Positions 34,593-44,234 of a stretch of DNA of 64,000 nt are shown here, one piece after another. Each line of letters opens with the position of its first letter. Within the stretch, counting starts at the first letter, position 1. The notes below the pieces were generated by a model that made no database searches, was not told where the DNA came from, and saw only the letters and a list, made by a program, of their open reading frames with translations. Made by a program: the position numbers and the translations under genes. The DNA is from Albirhodobacter sp048262715. Lineage in GTDB: Bacteria > Pseudomonadota > Alphaproteobacteria > Rhodobacterales > Rhodobacteraceae. The DNA is taken from the NCBI GenBank assembly GCA_048262715.1, contig JBLXEV010000002.1:310001-374000 (forward strand), read 5' to 3'.

Positions 34593-37070
34593 TCAAGGTT
34601 TTGGGGTCAACCGTGTGATCCCCGCAGCCGCGCCGCGCGCGAGCGCAGGATCAAGCGACATCGGAATATATTCGCCGCGCCGCCACAGCTCTGCCAAATC
34701 ATCGTAATGCCGCGAGAGCGGGTGGCCGGATTGTCCGGTATCGATGATGAAGACCGAGCTATCGGGATCGGCGAAATCATAGACGCCGCGATAGGAGGCC
34801 CCGTGCACATTGGCATAGGGCGTCGGGCCTGTGCCCATCGTGCCGCCGCGCATCAGGGTGAAATCCCCGCCCGAGGTCGATTGGCGGATATTTGTGAACC
34901 ATTTCAGGAAGGGCACGCGCCCCAGAACGGCGTGATCGTGGCGCGCCTCATGCGCATCGCCCCAGCGCCAGCTCTCGACGTTTTCGCCGTAGCGCTGGCT
35001 GAGCTCCAGCAGCGCGTCATCCAGTGCGATTTGGGCGATTTCGGTGCAGGTCTCGATCGGTGCCGATTGGATCACGTCGCACCATTTCGCGGCCCCATTG
35101 ATATTGCGGTAGACCCGCTCGATGAACAGCGGCTCCAGCGCGGTGAATTCAGAGGCGAGCGGCCCGAGCTCGTCTTGCAGGAGGCGGTGCTGAAGGGCGC
35201 GCATCCATGCCGCATAGATTAGTGGCTCGGGCAGATGCTCGTTCATCTCGCCGTCCCAATCGGCCAGCAGTTTCAGCGCGCGCTGGCGTTTGCGCTCAAC
35301 CGTGCCCTCGGCCGCATCGGGGCCGGTGAACCACAGATCCGCGCCGACCAGCGGCAGCAGGCCCCGCGCGGCGGGGGAGACGGTATCGAGCTGCGCGGCA
35401 ATCAGGCTCTCGCGGGTGTGGACCTCACGCTCGCCCAGAAGCAGCGTCAGCCGTTGGATCCGTTGGGTGTCGCCCCACGCGTAGGAGACGTGATGGGGGA
35501 AGGGCTGATCTGTGATCTTATTGTTGGTATTGCCGACGATCCCGCTTTGGGGGCGCAGCTCGCGCGGGTTGTCGGCATAGGGCAGGCGGCGCGCGGCGGG
35601 ATCTTGCGGCCAGAGGTTCGCCGGATTGGTGCCGGGTGCGGGCATCCGCCCCTTGGTTTCATGCGCGGCATTGCGGGCGGGCAAAACGCCCACAGTGGCC
35701 ATGCCGATCCCGGTCTGATCCGCCAGCGTGAGGTTCATCACTGGGGCGACGAAGCGCTCGCCGGCACTCACCGCCTCTTCCATACTATGCGCCTGCATCA
35801 GGCTGACAGCGGCAGAGATCGACGCATCCTGAGTATCCAGCGCGGTCCATTCCAGCGCGGCGACATGACCGCGCGGGGTGACATCGGCGAGGTTGAAATG
35901 GCTGCCCGGCAAGATCGGCCCGTTTTGCGACCAGCGCAGCATGAGGGTGATCGGGGCGGCGTCTTTCACCGTGATGATCGCGCGGCGGGTGGTGAAGGGT
36001 TTTGGCCCCTCAGCGGTCAGATATTCCTCCGCATTTTGCGGATTGAGCGCCTCCATCACCAGATCCTGATCATCGGCGAAGGTGGTTGTCAGCCCCCAGC
36101 CCAGATGCGCATTGCGCCCTGCCAGCACGGCGGGGATACCGGGGAGGGTCGCGCCGATCACGCCGCCGGATTTCAACTCCAGCCGGGCGAGATACCACTG
36201 CGTCGGGGCGGAGAATTCGGAATGCGGATCGTTTGCGAGAAGCGAGCCGCCCGCCGCAGAGCGCTCGGGCGCCGCCGCAAACGCATTGGATGCGCCTTGC
36301 AGATTGCGCGCCGGCGCAGGCCAGAGCGCGGGCAGCGGCAGATCCGCCGCGGTGCGGGTGCCGGGCAGTGGCGCATCGAACAGGCTTGCATAGGCGGGCA
36401 GCGCCATCTCGCCCTTGCCCGTCGCATCGGGCATCACATCGCGCAGCCAATCATCCGACAGCTTGCTGACCCGCGCGCGCAGCACCTCATCCTCAATCTG
36501 GCTGGTGTTTTTCAGCGCCATCAGCTTGAGGATCGCGATGGAATCGGCGGGCGTCCAATAGGCGATCTCGTTCTTGAACCAGAAGAACTCCGGTGCACCG
36601 CGCCCCAACGCGCCGGTGTTCACTTGGGTAATCCATTGGTTGACGCCCTTGGCATAAGCCTCCAGCGCCACGGTCGTCTGCGGATCTTGCGCCGCGACCG
36701 AGCTGACCGCCGCGCCGTAAAGATCCAGCCGCCGCATCAGCTCGTCGGTTTTCAGCGTCTGCGCCCCGAACACCTCGGAGAGCCGCCCCTGCACAGTGCG
36801 CCGCGCCATGACCATCTGCCACAGGCGATCCTGCGCATGGGCGAGGCCGAGGCCGAAATACACATCCGCATCCGTGGCGCCGAAAATATGCGGCACGTTT
36901 TCCGTGGAACGCACGATCTCGACGGGGGCGGAAATCCCCTCAACGGCATAAGTCTCGTCGTAATCGGGCAGGGAACGGGAGGCGAAATAATAGGCCAGCG
37001 TGCCAACCGCCAAGCCAAAGAGCAGCAGGCCGGATACGATCCGCACAAGCCATTTGAACAGTGCAAACAT
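34593..37070 (-). CDS. Penicillin-acylase-family Ntn hydrolase
   Basis: 825 aa from the ATG at 37070 with GGGGG upstream; earlier in-frame starts up to 37160 have poor sites. An N-terminal hydrophobic helix (ALFKWLVRIVSGLLLFGLAVG) should act as signal or anchor. The chain is that of a precursor that cuts itself into alpha and beta subunits. The nucleophile Ser is expected in GASNAFAA, after a spacer region, near residue 240. Members cleave penicillins, acyl-homoserine lactones or other amides; which one applies here is open. Confidence 0.88.
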   Translation of the reverse strand: MFALFKWLVRIVSGLLLFGLAVGTLAYYFASRSLPDYDETYAVEGISAPVEIVRSTENVPHIFGATDADVYFGLGLAHAQDRLWQMVMARRTVQGRLSEVFGAQTLKTDELMRRLDLYGAAVSSVAAQDPQTTVALEAYAKGVNQWITQVNTGALGRGAPEFFWFKNEIAYWTPADSIAILKLMALKNTSQIEDEVLRARVSKLSDDWLRDVMPDATGKGEMALPAYASLFDAPLPGTRTAADLPLPALWPAPARNLQGASNAFAAAPERSAAGGSLLANDPHSEFSAPTQWYLARLELKSGGVIGATLPGIPAVLAGRNAHLGWGLTTTFADDQDLVMEALNPQNAEEYLTAEGPKPFTTRRAIITVKDAAPITLMLRWSQNGPILPGSHFNLADVTPRGHVAALEWTALDTQDASISAAVSLMQAHSMEEAVSAGERFVAPVMNLTLADQTGIGMATVGVLPARNAAHETKGRMPAPGTNPANLWPQDPAARRLPYADNPRELRPQSGIVGNTNNKITDQPFPHHVSYAWGDTQRIQRLTLLLGEREVHTRESLIAAQLDTVSPAARGLLPLVGADLWFTGPDAAEGTVERKRQRALKLLADWDGEMNEHLPEPLIYAAWMRALQHRLLQDELGPLASEFTALEPLFIERVYRNINGAAKWCDVIQSAPIETCTEIAQIALDDALLELSQRYGENVESWRWGDAHEARHDHAVLGRVPFLKWFTNIRQSTSGGDFTLMRGGTMGTGPTPYANVHGASYRGVYDFADPDSSVFIIDTGQSGHPLSRHYDDLAELWRRGEYIPMSLDPALARGAAAGITRLTPKP

Positions 37071-37324
37071 CAAACCCCCAAGCCGTTCTCCGCCGCCCGC
37101 GCCATCCGGTTGGGGCTGATGCGTCCTGATCCCTTGTTCTGACCTTGGCATAGGGACCATGGTTGACGGGAGGCCGCGAGGCGTTACTAAGTCAGTGCGA
37201 GAAAATGTTCAACGCGCGTTTGCGCGAGAATGGCGGCGCGCAAGCGTGTCTTCGCTCGTGCCAAAGCGCCCGCAAACCGGGGCAATCCGCCCTCACGGCG
37301 GGGCAGAGAGATAAAGGATCGGCA

Positions 37325-38191
37325 ATGGCAAAAGTAGCGTTTTTGGGTTTGGGCGTGATGGGCGCACCGATGGCGGGGCATTTGCAGGCCAAAGGCCATG
37401 AGGTCACCGTTTATAACCGCACGATTGCCAAGGCCGAGGCTTGGGCCGCGCAGCATGGCGGGGCCTATGCAGCGACCCCGCGCGAGGCGGCGATGGGGGC
37501 GGAATTTGTCATGGCCTGCGTTGGCAATGACGATGATCTGCGCGCTGTGTGCTTGGGCACGGACGGGGCGTTCGAGGGGATGGTCTCGGGCGCGATCTTC
37601 GTTGATCACACCACCGTTTCCGCCGCCGTGACGCGCGAGCTTTATGCCGCCGCTGCCGAGCTGGGCCTCGGGTTTGTCGATGCGCCAGTCTCGGGCGGCC
37701 AAGCGGGGGCAGAAAACGGCGTGCTCTCGGTGATGTGCGGCGGCGATCTTGCGCAATATGAGGCCGCCGAGCCGGTGATCGCGGCCTATGCGAAAATCTG
37801 CCGTCGTCTGGGCGAGAGCGGCGCGGGGCAGATGACCAAGATGTGCAACCAGATCGCGATTGCGGGTCTGGTGCAGGGCTTGGCAGAGAGCCTGCATTTC
37901 GCCGAGAAAGCGGGGCTGTCGATCAGCGACGTGGTTGAGGTGATCTCGCAGGGTGCTGCGGGATCGTGGCAAATGGCAAACCGCCATAAGACGATGGAGG
38001 CCGAGGAGTTCAACCACGGGTTCGCGGTGGATTGGATGCGCAAGGATCTGGCGATTTGCCTGAAGACCGCCGATGAGACGGGCGCGAGCCTGCCCGTCAC
38101 CGCGCTGGTCGATCAGTTCTACAAAGATGTCCAGGGCATGGGCGGCGGGCGTTGGGATACTTCATCGCTGATCGCTCGGCTGCGGAAATAA
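37325..38191 (+). CDS. 3-hydroxyisobutyrate dehydrogenase-family oxidoreductase
   Basis: 288 aa from the ATG at 37325 (AAGGA site upstream). A beta-hydroxyacid dehydrogenase with Rossmann start FLGLGVMGAPMAGHL, substrate motif DAPVSGGQAGAENG and the catalytic Lys in TKMCNQI. It could act on 3-hydroxyisobutyrate, tartronate semialdehyde or glyoxylate/succinic semialdehyde; the gene context does not decide. It stands alone, divergent from the acylase gene. Confidence 0.88.
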   Translation: MAKVAFLGLGVMGAPMAGHLQAKGHEVTVYNRTIAKAEAWAAQHGGAYAATPREAAMGAEFVMACVGNDDDLRAVCLGTDGAFEGMVSGAIFVDHTTVSAAVTRELYAAAAELGLGFVDAPVSGGQAGAENGVLSVMCGGDLAQYEAAEPVIAAYAKICRRLGESGAGQMTKMCNQIAIAGLVQGLAESLHFAEKAGLSISDVVEVISQGAAGSWQMANRHKTMEAEEFNHGFAVDWMRKDLAICLKTADETGASLPVTALVDQFYKDVQGMGGGRWDTSSLIARLRK

Positions 38192-38206
38192 GCGATAGGG
38201 TTCAGC

Positions 38207-38239
38207 GGGCGAAGCTCACGTGATGCGCGAGCTTCGCCC
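38207..38239. terminator. Hairpin between convergent genes
   Basis: GGGCGAAGCTC (38207-38217) pairs perfectly with GAGCTTCGCCC (38229-38239) around an 11-nt loop, in the 66-bp gap between two gene ends. No T-run, so it is a possible bidirectional terminator. Confidence 0.5.
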
Positions 38240-38257
38240 CTCAAGGCATTGAAGTAA

Positions 38258-39028
38258 TTACTCTGTTAGCGAATCAAAGGCAGGTGCCCAAGCGATGTCG
38301 CCTCTGGCCGCAAGCCCTTGGCGCGTGAGATCTAGTAGCATCAGATGATCACCCGCGAAGGCCCCCGTAAAGCCGGAGGCTGCGGGCACCGAGAAGCCAA
38401 AGCGGCTGTAGAACTCAGGGTCGCCCAGCACAAACACACCCTCAAACCCCTTGGCCCGCGCCTGCATCAAGCCTGCGCGGATCAAATCCCCGCCAAGCCC
38501 TTGACGCCGCATGTTTTCCCTCACGGCAAGCGGTGCCAGCGCGAGGGCTTTAAAGGGGGCCACCATCGGCGAAAAGGCGATATGGCCGAGATAGGCGCGG
38601 CCAATTTTGGCCGTCAGCGAGATCGGCAGATCAAAGGCGGCGCGCAGATCCCTGACCAGTTTCGCCTCCTCCGCTGTGCCAAAGGCAGTCTGGATCAGCG
38701 CGGAGATCGCCGCTGTATCTTTCGCGGTTTCCGCAGCGATTTCAGGGCGTTGCTCCACCATGTTATAGTCGCGCTTGATGCCGGATGTGGCGCGCGCCCA
38801 AGCGGATGTCGCGGTGCGGGTTTGATGCGCGCGAAACGCGGGCCGGTCCACGAAGGCCTCGGACACATGCCAGATCATCGGATCCACCGGATCCTGCGTC
38901 ACGTCGAAATAGAGGCAGCCCGCCTCGGCAACCGTATCGCGCATATGGCGGGGAAGATGGCTGAGAACGGCGGCGCGCTCGGCCTCATTCTTGCAGATCA
39001 AGCGGCCATCGACAGTGATAAGAGCCAT
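38258..39028 (-). CDS. ABM monooxygenase-like domain fused to a GNAT acetyltransferase
   Basis: 256 aa from the ATG at 39028 with AGGAT upstream. Residues 1 to about 95 look like an antibiotic biosynthesis monooxygenase (ABM) domain (MALITVDGRLICK, then CLYFDVTQDPVDP, then HVSEAFVDRPAFRAHQ). Residues from about 100 form a GNAT N-acetyltransferase with the acetyl-CoA loop RRQGLGGDLIRAGL and the late YSRFGF. Both halves are complete and in one frame. It follows guaA, but a strong terminator lies between. Substrates are unknown. Confidence 0.85.
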   Translation of the reverse strand: MALITVDGRLICKNEAERAAVLSHLPRHMRDTVAEAGCLYFDVTQDPVDPMIWHVSEAFVDRPAFRAHQTRTATSAWARATSGIKRDYNMVEQRPEIAAETAKDTAAISALIQTAFGTAEEAKLVRDLRAAFDLPISLTAKIGRAYLGHIAFSPMVAPFKALALAPLAVRENMRRQGLGGDLIRAGLMQARAKGFEGVFVLGDPEFYSRFGFSVPAASGFTGAFAGDHLMLLDLTRQGLAARGDIAWAPAFDSLTE

Positions 39029-39052
39029 TGGCAAGATCCTGTTATCTGAGAG

Positions 39053-39086
39053 AAAAACGGGCGCGGCACCCGATGCGCCGCGCCCG
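39053..39086 (-). terminator. Rho-independent terminator of guaA
   Basis: CGGGCGCGGC and its exact complement form a 10-bp stem; read on the minus strand a T5 run follows. It begins 11 bp past the guaA stop. Confidence 0.88.
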
Positions 39087-39097
39087 AAAATCGGGTG

Positions 39098-40660
39098 TTA
39101 TTCCCACTCAATCGTGCCCGGAGGCTTCGAGGTGATGTCATAGGTGCAGCGGTTGATGCCCTTGACCTCGTTGATAATCCGCGTCGCGGTCTCGCCCAAG
39201 AACTCATGGGTGAACGGATAGTAATCCGCCGTCATCCCATCCACCGAGGTCACCGCGCGCAGGGCGCAGGCGAAATCATAGGTGCGGCCATCGCCCATCA
39301 CGCCCACGGTTTTCACCGGAAGGATCGCGACGAAGGCCTGCCAGATCTCGTCATAGAGCCCGTGCTTGCGGATCTGATCGATGAAGACCGCATCCGCCTT
39401 TTGCAAGATTTCCAGCTTCTCGCGGGTGATCTCGCCGGGGCAGCGGATCGCGAGGCCGGGGCCAGGGAACGGATGCCGTCCGATGAAGCTTTCGGGCAAG
39501 CCCAGCTCGCGGCCCAGAGCGCGGACCTCATCCTTGAACAGTTCGCGCAGCGGCTCGACCAGTTTCAGCCCCATTTTCTCCGGCAGACCGCCGACGTTAT
39601 GGTGCGATTTGATCGTGACCGAGGGGCCGCCCGAGAAGGAAACCGATTCAATCACGTCAGGGTAGAGCGTGCCTTGGGCCAAGAACTTCGCGTCCTTGAT
39701 GTCATTGGCGTATTTCTGGAACACGTCGATGAACAGCTTGCCGATGGTTTTGCGCTTCACTTCCGGATCGGAGACGCCTTCCAGCGCGCCGAGGAAGAGA
39801 TCGGATTCATCCGCCGCGATCAGCTTGATGTTGTAGTTTTCGCGGAACATCGTTTTGACCTGTTCCGCCTCGTTGAGACGCAGCAGCCCGTGATCCACGA
39901 AGACGCAGGTGAGCTGGTCGCCGATTGCCTCATGCAGCAAGATCGCGGTGACCGAGCTATCCACGCCGCCCGAAAGCCCGCAGATCACGTGATCCGAGCC
40001 GACCTGCTCGCGGATTTTCGCGATGGCTTCAGCGCGGTAAGCGCCCATCGTCCAATCGCCGGTGAACCCTGCCATTTTGACGAAGTTCGCGAGCATCTTC
40101 GCGCCGTTCGGCGTGTGATGCACCTCGGGGTGGAACTGCACAGCGTAGAAGCCGCGCGCCTCATCTGCGGTGATCGCGAAGGGCGCGTTGGGCGAGGTGC
40201 CGATCACCTCAAAGCCGGGCGCGAGGGCGGTGACGCGGTCGCCGTGGCTCATCCAGACTTGCTCGCGGCCGTCCGCCTCGAACAGCCCCGCGAAGATCCC
40301 ATCGGATTTATGCGCGGAGGAGGGCGCGACATAGGCGCGGCCATATTCGGCATGGTGGCCTGCTTCGACTTTCCCGCCGAGCTGTTCCATCATGACCTGT
40401 TGGCCATAGCAGATGCCGAAGATCGGCAGGCCCATTTCGAACAGGGCTTGCGGCGCGCGGGGGGAGCCCTCGCGCGTCACGCTATCGGGACCGCCGGAGA
40501 GGATCACTGCCAAGGGGGCCATCTCGCGGATGGTGGCCTCGGTGACCGTCTGATACGGGCGGATTTCGCAGTAGACATTCAGCTCGCGCAGACGACGCGC
40601 GATGAGCTGCGTCACTTGGGAGCCGAAGTCGATGATGAGAAGGCATTGATGCTGGGTCAT
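39098..40660 (-). CDS. guaA: GMP synthase (glutamine-hydrolysing)
   Basis: 520 aa from the ATG at 40660; longer in-frame reading upstream is out of family. It converts XMP to GMP with glutamine and ATP. The N-terminal glutamine amidotransferase has the nucleophile loop GICYGQQ and the HPEVHH triad part. The ATP-pyrophosphatase P-loop GLSGGVDSSVTA and the C-terminal dimerisation domain ending GTIEWE are intact. It is transcribed alone. Confidence 0.97.
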   Translation of the reverse strand: MTQHQCLLIIDFGSQVTQLIARRLRELNVYCEIRPYQTVTEATIREMAPLAVILSGGPDSVTREGSPRAPQALFEMGLPIFGICYGQQVMMEQLGGKVEAGHHAEYGRAYVAPSSAHKSDGIFAGLFEADGREQVWMSHGDRVTALAPGFEVIGTSPNAPFAITADEARGFYAVQFHPEVHHTPNGAKMLANFVKMAGFTGDWTMGAYRAEAIAKIREQVGSDHVICGLSGGVDSSVTAILLHEAIGDQLTCVFVDHGLLRLNEAEQVKTMFRENYNIKLIAADESDLFLGALEGVSDPEVKRKTIGKLFIDVFQKYANDIKDAKFLAQGTLYPDVIESVSFSGGPSVTIKSHHNVGGLPEKMGLKLVEPLRELFKDEVRALGRELGLPESFIGRHPFPGPGLAIRCPGEITREKLEILQKADAVFIDQIRKHGLYDEIWQAFVAILPVKTVGVMGDGRTYDFACALRAVTSVDGMTADYYPFTHEFLGETATRIINEVKGINRCTYDITSKPPGTIEWE

Positions 40661-40737
40661 GGGGCCGAAATATTCGAGGTTGCGGGGTTGCGCAAGGGAA
40701 ACTCGCGCGGGGGAGCACAGGGTTTGCGTCACAGCCG

Positions 40738-41097
40738 TCACAGGAGCGTGGCGAGCCATGCCAGCACGGCGGGGACGGTTTGCACGAACAGGATTTTCCG
40801 GCCTGCGGTTGCGGCGCCATACGCGCCTGCCACCGCCACGCAGCCGAGGAAGAACCACGCCACATTGCGCGCCCATTCCGGATTTCCGATCAGCAGAGAC
40901 CAGATCAGCCCTGCGGCGAGAAACGCATTATAGAGGCCCTGATTGGCGGCAAGGACTTTTGTCGGCGCGAACAGATCGCGCGGCAGCGAGCGGAACGTGT
41001 TCGGGCCGCGGCTTTCCCACGCGAACATCTCCAGCCAGCAGATGTAGAGGTGCAGCGCCGCGATCAGCGCGATCAGGATTTGGGCAATCAAGGGCAT
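40738..41097 (-). CDS. DUF1304 membrane protein
   Basis: 119 aa with four hydrophobic helices. The family motif HLYICWLEMFAWESRG, then a FAPTKVLAANQGLYNAFLA stretch, is conserved in DUF1304. An inner membrane protein without known role. It is 77 bp upstream of guaA on the same strand. Confidence 0.85.
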   Translation of the reverse strand: MPLIAQILIALIAALHLYICWLEMFAWESRGPNTFRSLPRDLFAPTKVLAANQGLYNAFLAAGLIWSLLIGNPEWARNVAWFFLGCVAVAGAYGAATAGRKILFVQTVPAVLAWLATLL

Positions 41098-41121
41098 CAG
41101 CGGGATCCTCTGTCAGCTATG

Positions 41122-41145
41122 AAAAAGGCCCCCAAAGGGGCCTTT
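41122..41145 (-). terminator. Rho-independent terminator of the liv operon
   Basis: AAAGGCCCC and its complement, loop CAAA on the plus strand; on the minus strand the stem is followed by T5. It begins 2 bp past the livM stop. Confidence 0.88.
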
Positions 41146-41147
41146 CT

Positions 41148-42467
41148 TTACTTCTCCGGCAACAGCCCGCGCGGGGCGAAGCGCAGCACCAGCAATAGCA
41201 GCAAGCCCATCGTCAGCATCCGCATATGGGCCGCCGAGTCGAGCAGATGCGCCTTCACCGCGCCCTCCGCCATGCCTGATGTCAGGAAATGGATCAGCCC
41301 GTTGCCCCATGGCTCCACCTTGATCCAGAGATACCAGATCAGCATACCGCCCAGCACCGAGCCCCAATTGTTGCCCGAGCCGCCGACGATCACCATCACC
41401 CAGATCAGGAAGGTGAAGCGCAGCGGGAAATAGGAGGTCGGCGTGACTTGGCCATCCAGCGTGATCAGCATCGCGCCGGCCAAGCCGCAGACGGCGGAGC
41501 CGAGCACGAAGATCTGCAGATGGCGGCGGGTGACATCCTTGCCCATCGCGCGGGCGGCGGTCTCGTTATCGCGGATCGCGCGCATCATCCGGCCCCATGG
41601 CGATTTTAGCGCCATTTCTGAGAGCCAGATCACAATCAATGTCGCCGTGATGAACAGCGCCGCATAGCAGAGCTTCACGAAGACGGTCGATCCGGTGATC
41701 GGATCAAGGCCGAAGCTGGCGGCACGCTCCACAAAGGAGGGGTCAGCTTGGAGATTGACCTCGTAGGGGACGGGGCGCGGGATGCCGTTGACGTTTTTCA
41801 CGCCGCGCGCGAGCCATTCCTCATTGCGCAGCACAAAGACGATGATCTGCGCGATGCCCAAGGTCGCAATCGCGAGATAATCCGAGCGCAGCCCGAGGGA
41901 GATCTTGCCCACCGCCCAAGCGGCAACCGCGGCAAACACCATGCCAACGGGCCATGAGAGCAGCACCGGCAGGCCAAGCCCGCCGAGATAGCCCGCGCCC
42001 GAGGGGTTGATCGCCTCAATTGCGGCAACGGCAGGATCCAGCACCGCGCGATACGCGAAGAAGCCGATGATCAGCCAGAGCACCAGCGCCACCGCCATTT
42101 TGCGGCCTGCCATCCGGCGTTTGATCTGCACCGCAAGTGCGATCACCAGCGCCGCCAGCGCGAAGGCGCCGAGCAAGCGCCAGCCGCCCGCCGCAAAAGC
42201 GCCCGGAACCGGCGGCATCGAGACCAGCACAGGCGCTAGCCCGCCAAGCGCGACAAAGCCAAGGATGCCGGTGTTAAACAGCCCCGCATAGCCCCATTGG
42301 ATATTCACCCCCAGCGCCATGATCGCCGAGATCAGCCCCATATTCAGCAGGCCAAGCGCGGTGTTCCAGCCGCCCGTCGCGGCCTCCAGCGCGAACAGCC
42401 CGAGCATCAGCGCGAAATAGAGCGGCGCGCGGTTTTTCCCTGCGGTCGGTTGACGTGTCGCACTCAT
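41148..42467 (-). CDS. livM: Branched-chain amino acid ABC transporter permease LivM
   Basis: 439 aa, longer than the usual 320-350 because of extra loops near residues 90-170. The LivM core is seen: NIQWGYAGLFNTG, YLAIATLGIAQI, and the inward motif SPWGRMMRAIRDNE for ATPase contact. It pairs with LivH as the membrane channel. Its start overlaps the livH stop by 4 bp. Confidence 0.93.
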   Translation of the reverse strand: MSATRQPTAGKNRAPLYFALMLGLFALEAATGGWNTALGLLNMGLISAIMALGVNIQWGYAGLFNTGILGFVALGGLAPVLVSMPPVPGAFAAGGWRLLGAFALAALVIALAVQIKRRMAGRKMAVALVLWLIIGFFAYRAVLDPAVAAIEAINPSGAGYLGGLGLPVLLSWPVGMVFAAVAAWAVGKISLGLRSDYLAIATLGIAQIIVFVLRNEEWLARGVKNVNGIPRPVPYEVNLQADPSFVERAASFGLDPITGSTVFVKLCYAALFITATLIVIWLSEMALKSPWGRMMRAIRDNETAARAMGKDVTRRHLQIFVLGSAVCGLAGAMLITLDGQVTPTSYFPLRFTFLIWVMVIVGGSGNNWGSVLGGMLIWYLWIKVEPWGNGLIHFLTSGMAEGAVKAHLLDSAAHMRMLTMGLLLLLVLRFAPRGLLPEK

Positions 42468-43474
42468 ACCGATTTGCCTTTGAAGAGGCCCGTGGGCTTG
42501 AACAAAAGCACGATCACGAGGATCGCGAAGCTGACGCCGAATTTATACTCGGTCGAGATCAGCTGCAGCAGACCATCGGGCGCGAGGCTGGCGGGGACGA
42601 GATAGGTCACCACCTTTTTCCACGCATAGGTCACCGCCACCTCGGAGAAGGAAACGATAAACCCGCCCGCAATCGCGCCCAGCGGATTGCCGAGGCCGCC
42701 GACGATGGCAGCGGCAAACATCGGCAGGAGAAGCTCGAAATAGTTGAACGCTTTGAACGTTTTATCGAGGCCATAAAGGGTGCCTGCGATGGTCGCCAAG
42801 GCGGCGGCGATGATCCATGTGATCCGCACCACGCGCTCGGGGTCGATGCCTGAAAGCAGCGCCAGATCCTCATTATCGGAAAACGCGCGCATGGATTTCC
42901 CCGTGCGGGTCTTGTTGAGGAAATGGAACAGCGCCCAGACCACAAGGCCGGAGGTGACCAGCGTGATAACTTGCGTCGTGCGCAGCGAGAGACCTTCATC
43001 CAGCCCCGTCCACGCTTTGAAATCGCGCACCGAGATCAAGAACCGCTCGCCATCCGCGAAGTTGATTTCTTCCACGCCGATCACAAACCGCGTCAGCGCG
43101 TTCATGATGAACATCACCCCGACCGAGACCATCACCAGCACCACAGGGGCTGCTTTTTGTTTGCGGTAGAAGCGGTAGACGGCGCGATCCGTGGCCAGCA
43201 CGAAAATCGCCGTCAGCGTGATCGAGAACGGCAGCGCGAGAAGGGCGGTTGGCAGGAAGCCGAAACTGATGCCCATCGCCTGCAGCCCCCAAGTGACGAG
43301 GATCGTCATCGCGGTGCCGAAGGCCATCGTGTCGCCATGGGCGAAGTTGGAGAAGCGCAGGATCCCGTAGATCAGCGTCACCCCGAGCGCCCCGAGCGCA
43401 AGCTGCGCGCCGTAAGCGGTGGCGGGGATCACCACATAGTTGAGAAGCGCGACAAGCGCGTTGAGCAGATCCAT
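42464..43474 (-). CDS. livH: Branched-chain amino acid ABC transporter permease LivH
   Basis: 336 aa, LivH type, with eight or so helices. LALGALGVTLIYGILRFSNF and AHGDTMAFG near the N-terminus and GKSMRAFSDNEDLALLSGID (ATPase contact) are typical, as is GTLYGLDKTF. It lies 3 bp after livF and overlaps livM by 4 bp. Confidence 0.94.
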   Translation of the reverse strand: MDLLNALVALLNYVVIPATAYGAQLALGALGVTLIYGILRFSNFAHGDTMAFGTAMTILVTWGLQAMGISFGFLPTALLALPFSITLTAIFVLATDRAVYRFYRKQKAAPVVLVMVSVGVMFIMNALTRFVIGVEEINFADGERFLISVRDFKAWTGLDEGLSLRTTQVITLVTSGLVVWALFHFLNKTRTGKSMRAFSDNEDLALLSGIDPERVVRITWIIAAALATIAGTLYGLDKTFKAFNYFELLLPMFAAAIVGGLGNPLGAIAGGFIVSFSEVAVTYAWKKVVTYLVPASLAPDGLLQLISTEYKFGVSFAILVIVLLFKPTGLFKGKSV

Positions 43475-43477
43475 CTC

Positions 43478-44182
43478 TTAGCCCCCCAAGAACGTGCGGC
43501 GGACATCCGGATCGGCCATCAGCGCCGCGCCCGTGTCGGTGTATTTATTCGCGCCTTGCACCAGCACATAGCCGGTATCCGCGATTTCAAGCGCTTGGCG
43601 GGCGTTTTGTTCCACCATCAGGATCGAGATTCCGGTGCGGGCGACTTCGATGATCCGGTCGAACAGCTCGTCCATCACAATCGGCGAGACGCCTGCGGTC
43701 GGCTCGTCCAGCATCAACAGCTTCGGCTGGGTCATCAGCGCGCGGCCCACAGCGACCTGTTGCCGCTGGCCGCCCGAAAGCTCGCCCGCGTTTTGATCGC
43801 GTTTGTCTTTCAGGATCGGGAACAGATCATAGACCTGCTCCATCGTCGCGCGGAAATCATCCTTGCGGATGAAGGCCCCCATTTCGAGGTTTTCTTCCAC
43901 TGTCATCGTCGGGAAGACGTTATCGGTCTGCGGCACGAAACCCATGCCTTTTTTCACACGGTCCTCGGGCGAGAGCGCGGTGATATCCTCACCATCCAGC
44001 TTCACATAGCCGCCTCGCAGGTTCAGCATGCCGAAAACGGCCTTCATCGCAGTGGATTTGCCCGCGCCATTCGGGCCGACGATCACAGCGATTTTGCCTT
44101 TCTCGACAGAAAGGTTGCAGCCGTGCAGAATATTGGTGGGGCCATAGCCGCCCGTCATATTCGAGGCATCAAGATAGCTCAT
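43478..44182 (-). CDS. livF: Branched-chain amino acid ABC transporter ATPase LivF
   Basis: 234 aa. Walker A GPNGAGKST, signature LSGGQRQQVAVGRAL, Walker B LLMLDEPTAGVSP, His switch as MVEQNA. One of two ATPases of the transporter; LivG is encoded 52 bp upstream. Normal LivF length. Confidence 0.95.
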   Translation of the reverse strand: MSYLDASNMTGGYGPTNILHGCNLSVEKGKIAVIVGPNGAGKSTAMKAVFGMLNLRGGYVKLDGEDITALSPEDRVKKGMGFVPQTDNVFPTMTVEENLEMGAFIRKDDFRATMEQVYDLFPILKDKRDQNAGELSGGQRQQVAVGRALMTQPKLLMLDEPTAGVSPIVMDELFDRIIEVARTGISILMVEQNARQALEIADTGYVLVQGANKYTDTGAALMADPDVRRTFLGG

Positions 44183-44234
44183 GCTGTGCCTCCAGTTACG
44201 CCCGTAAGGCGTTGATACAGTTGGGAAGAATGCA

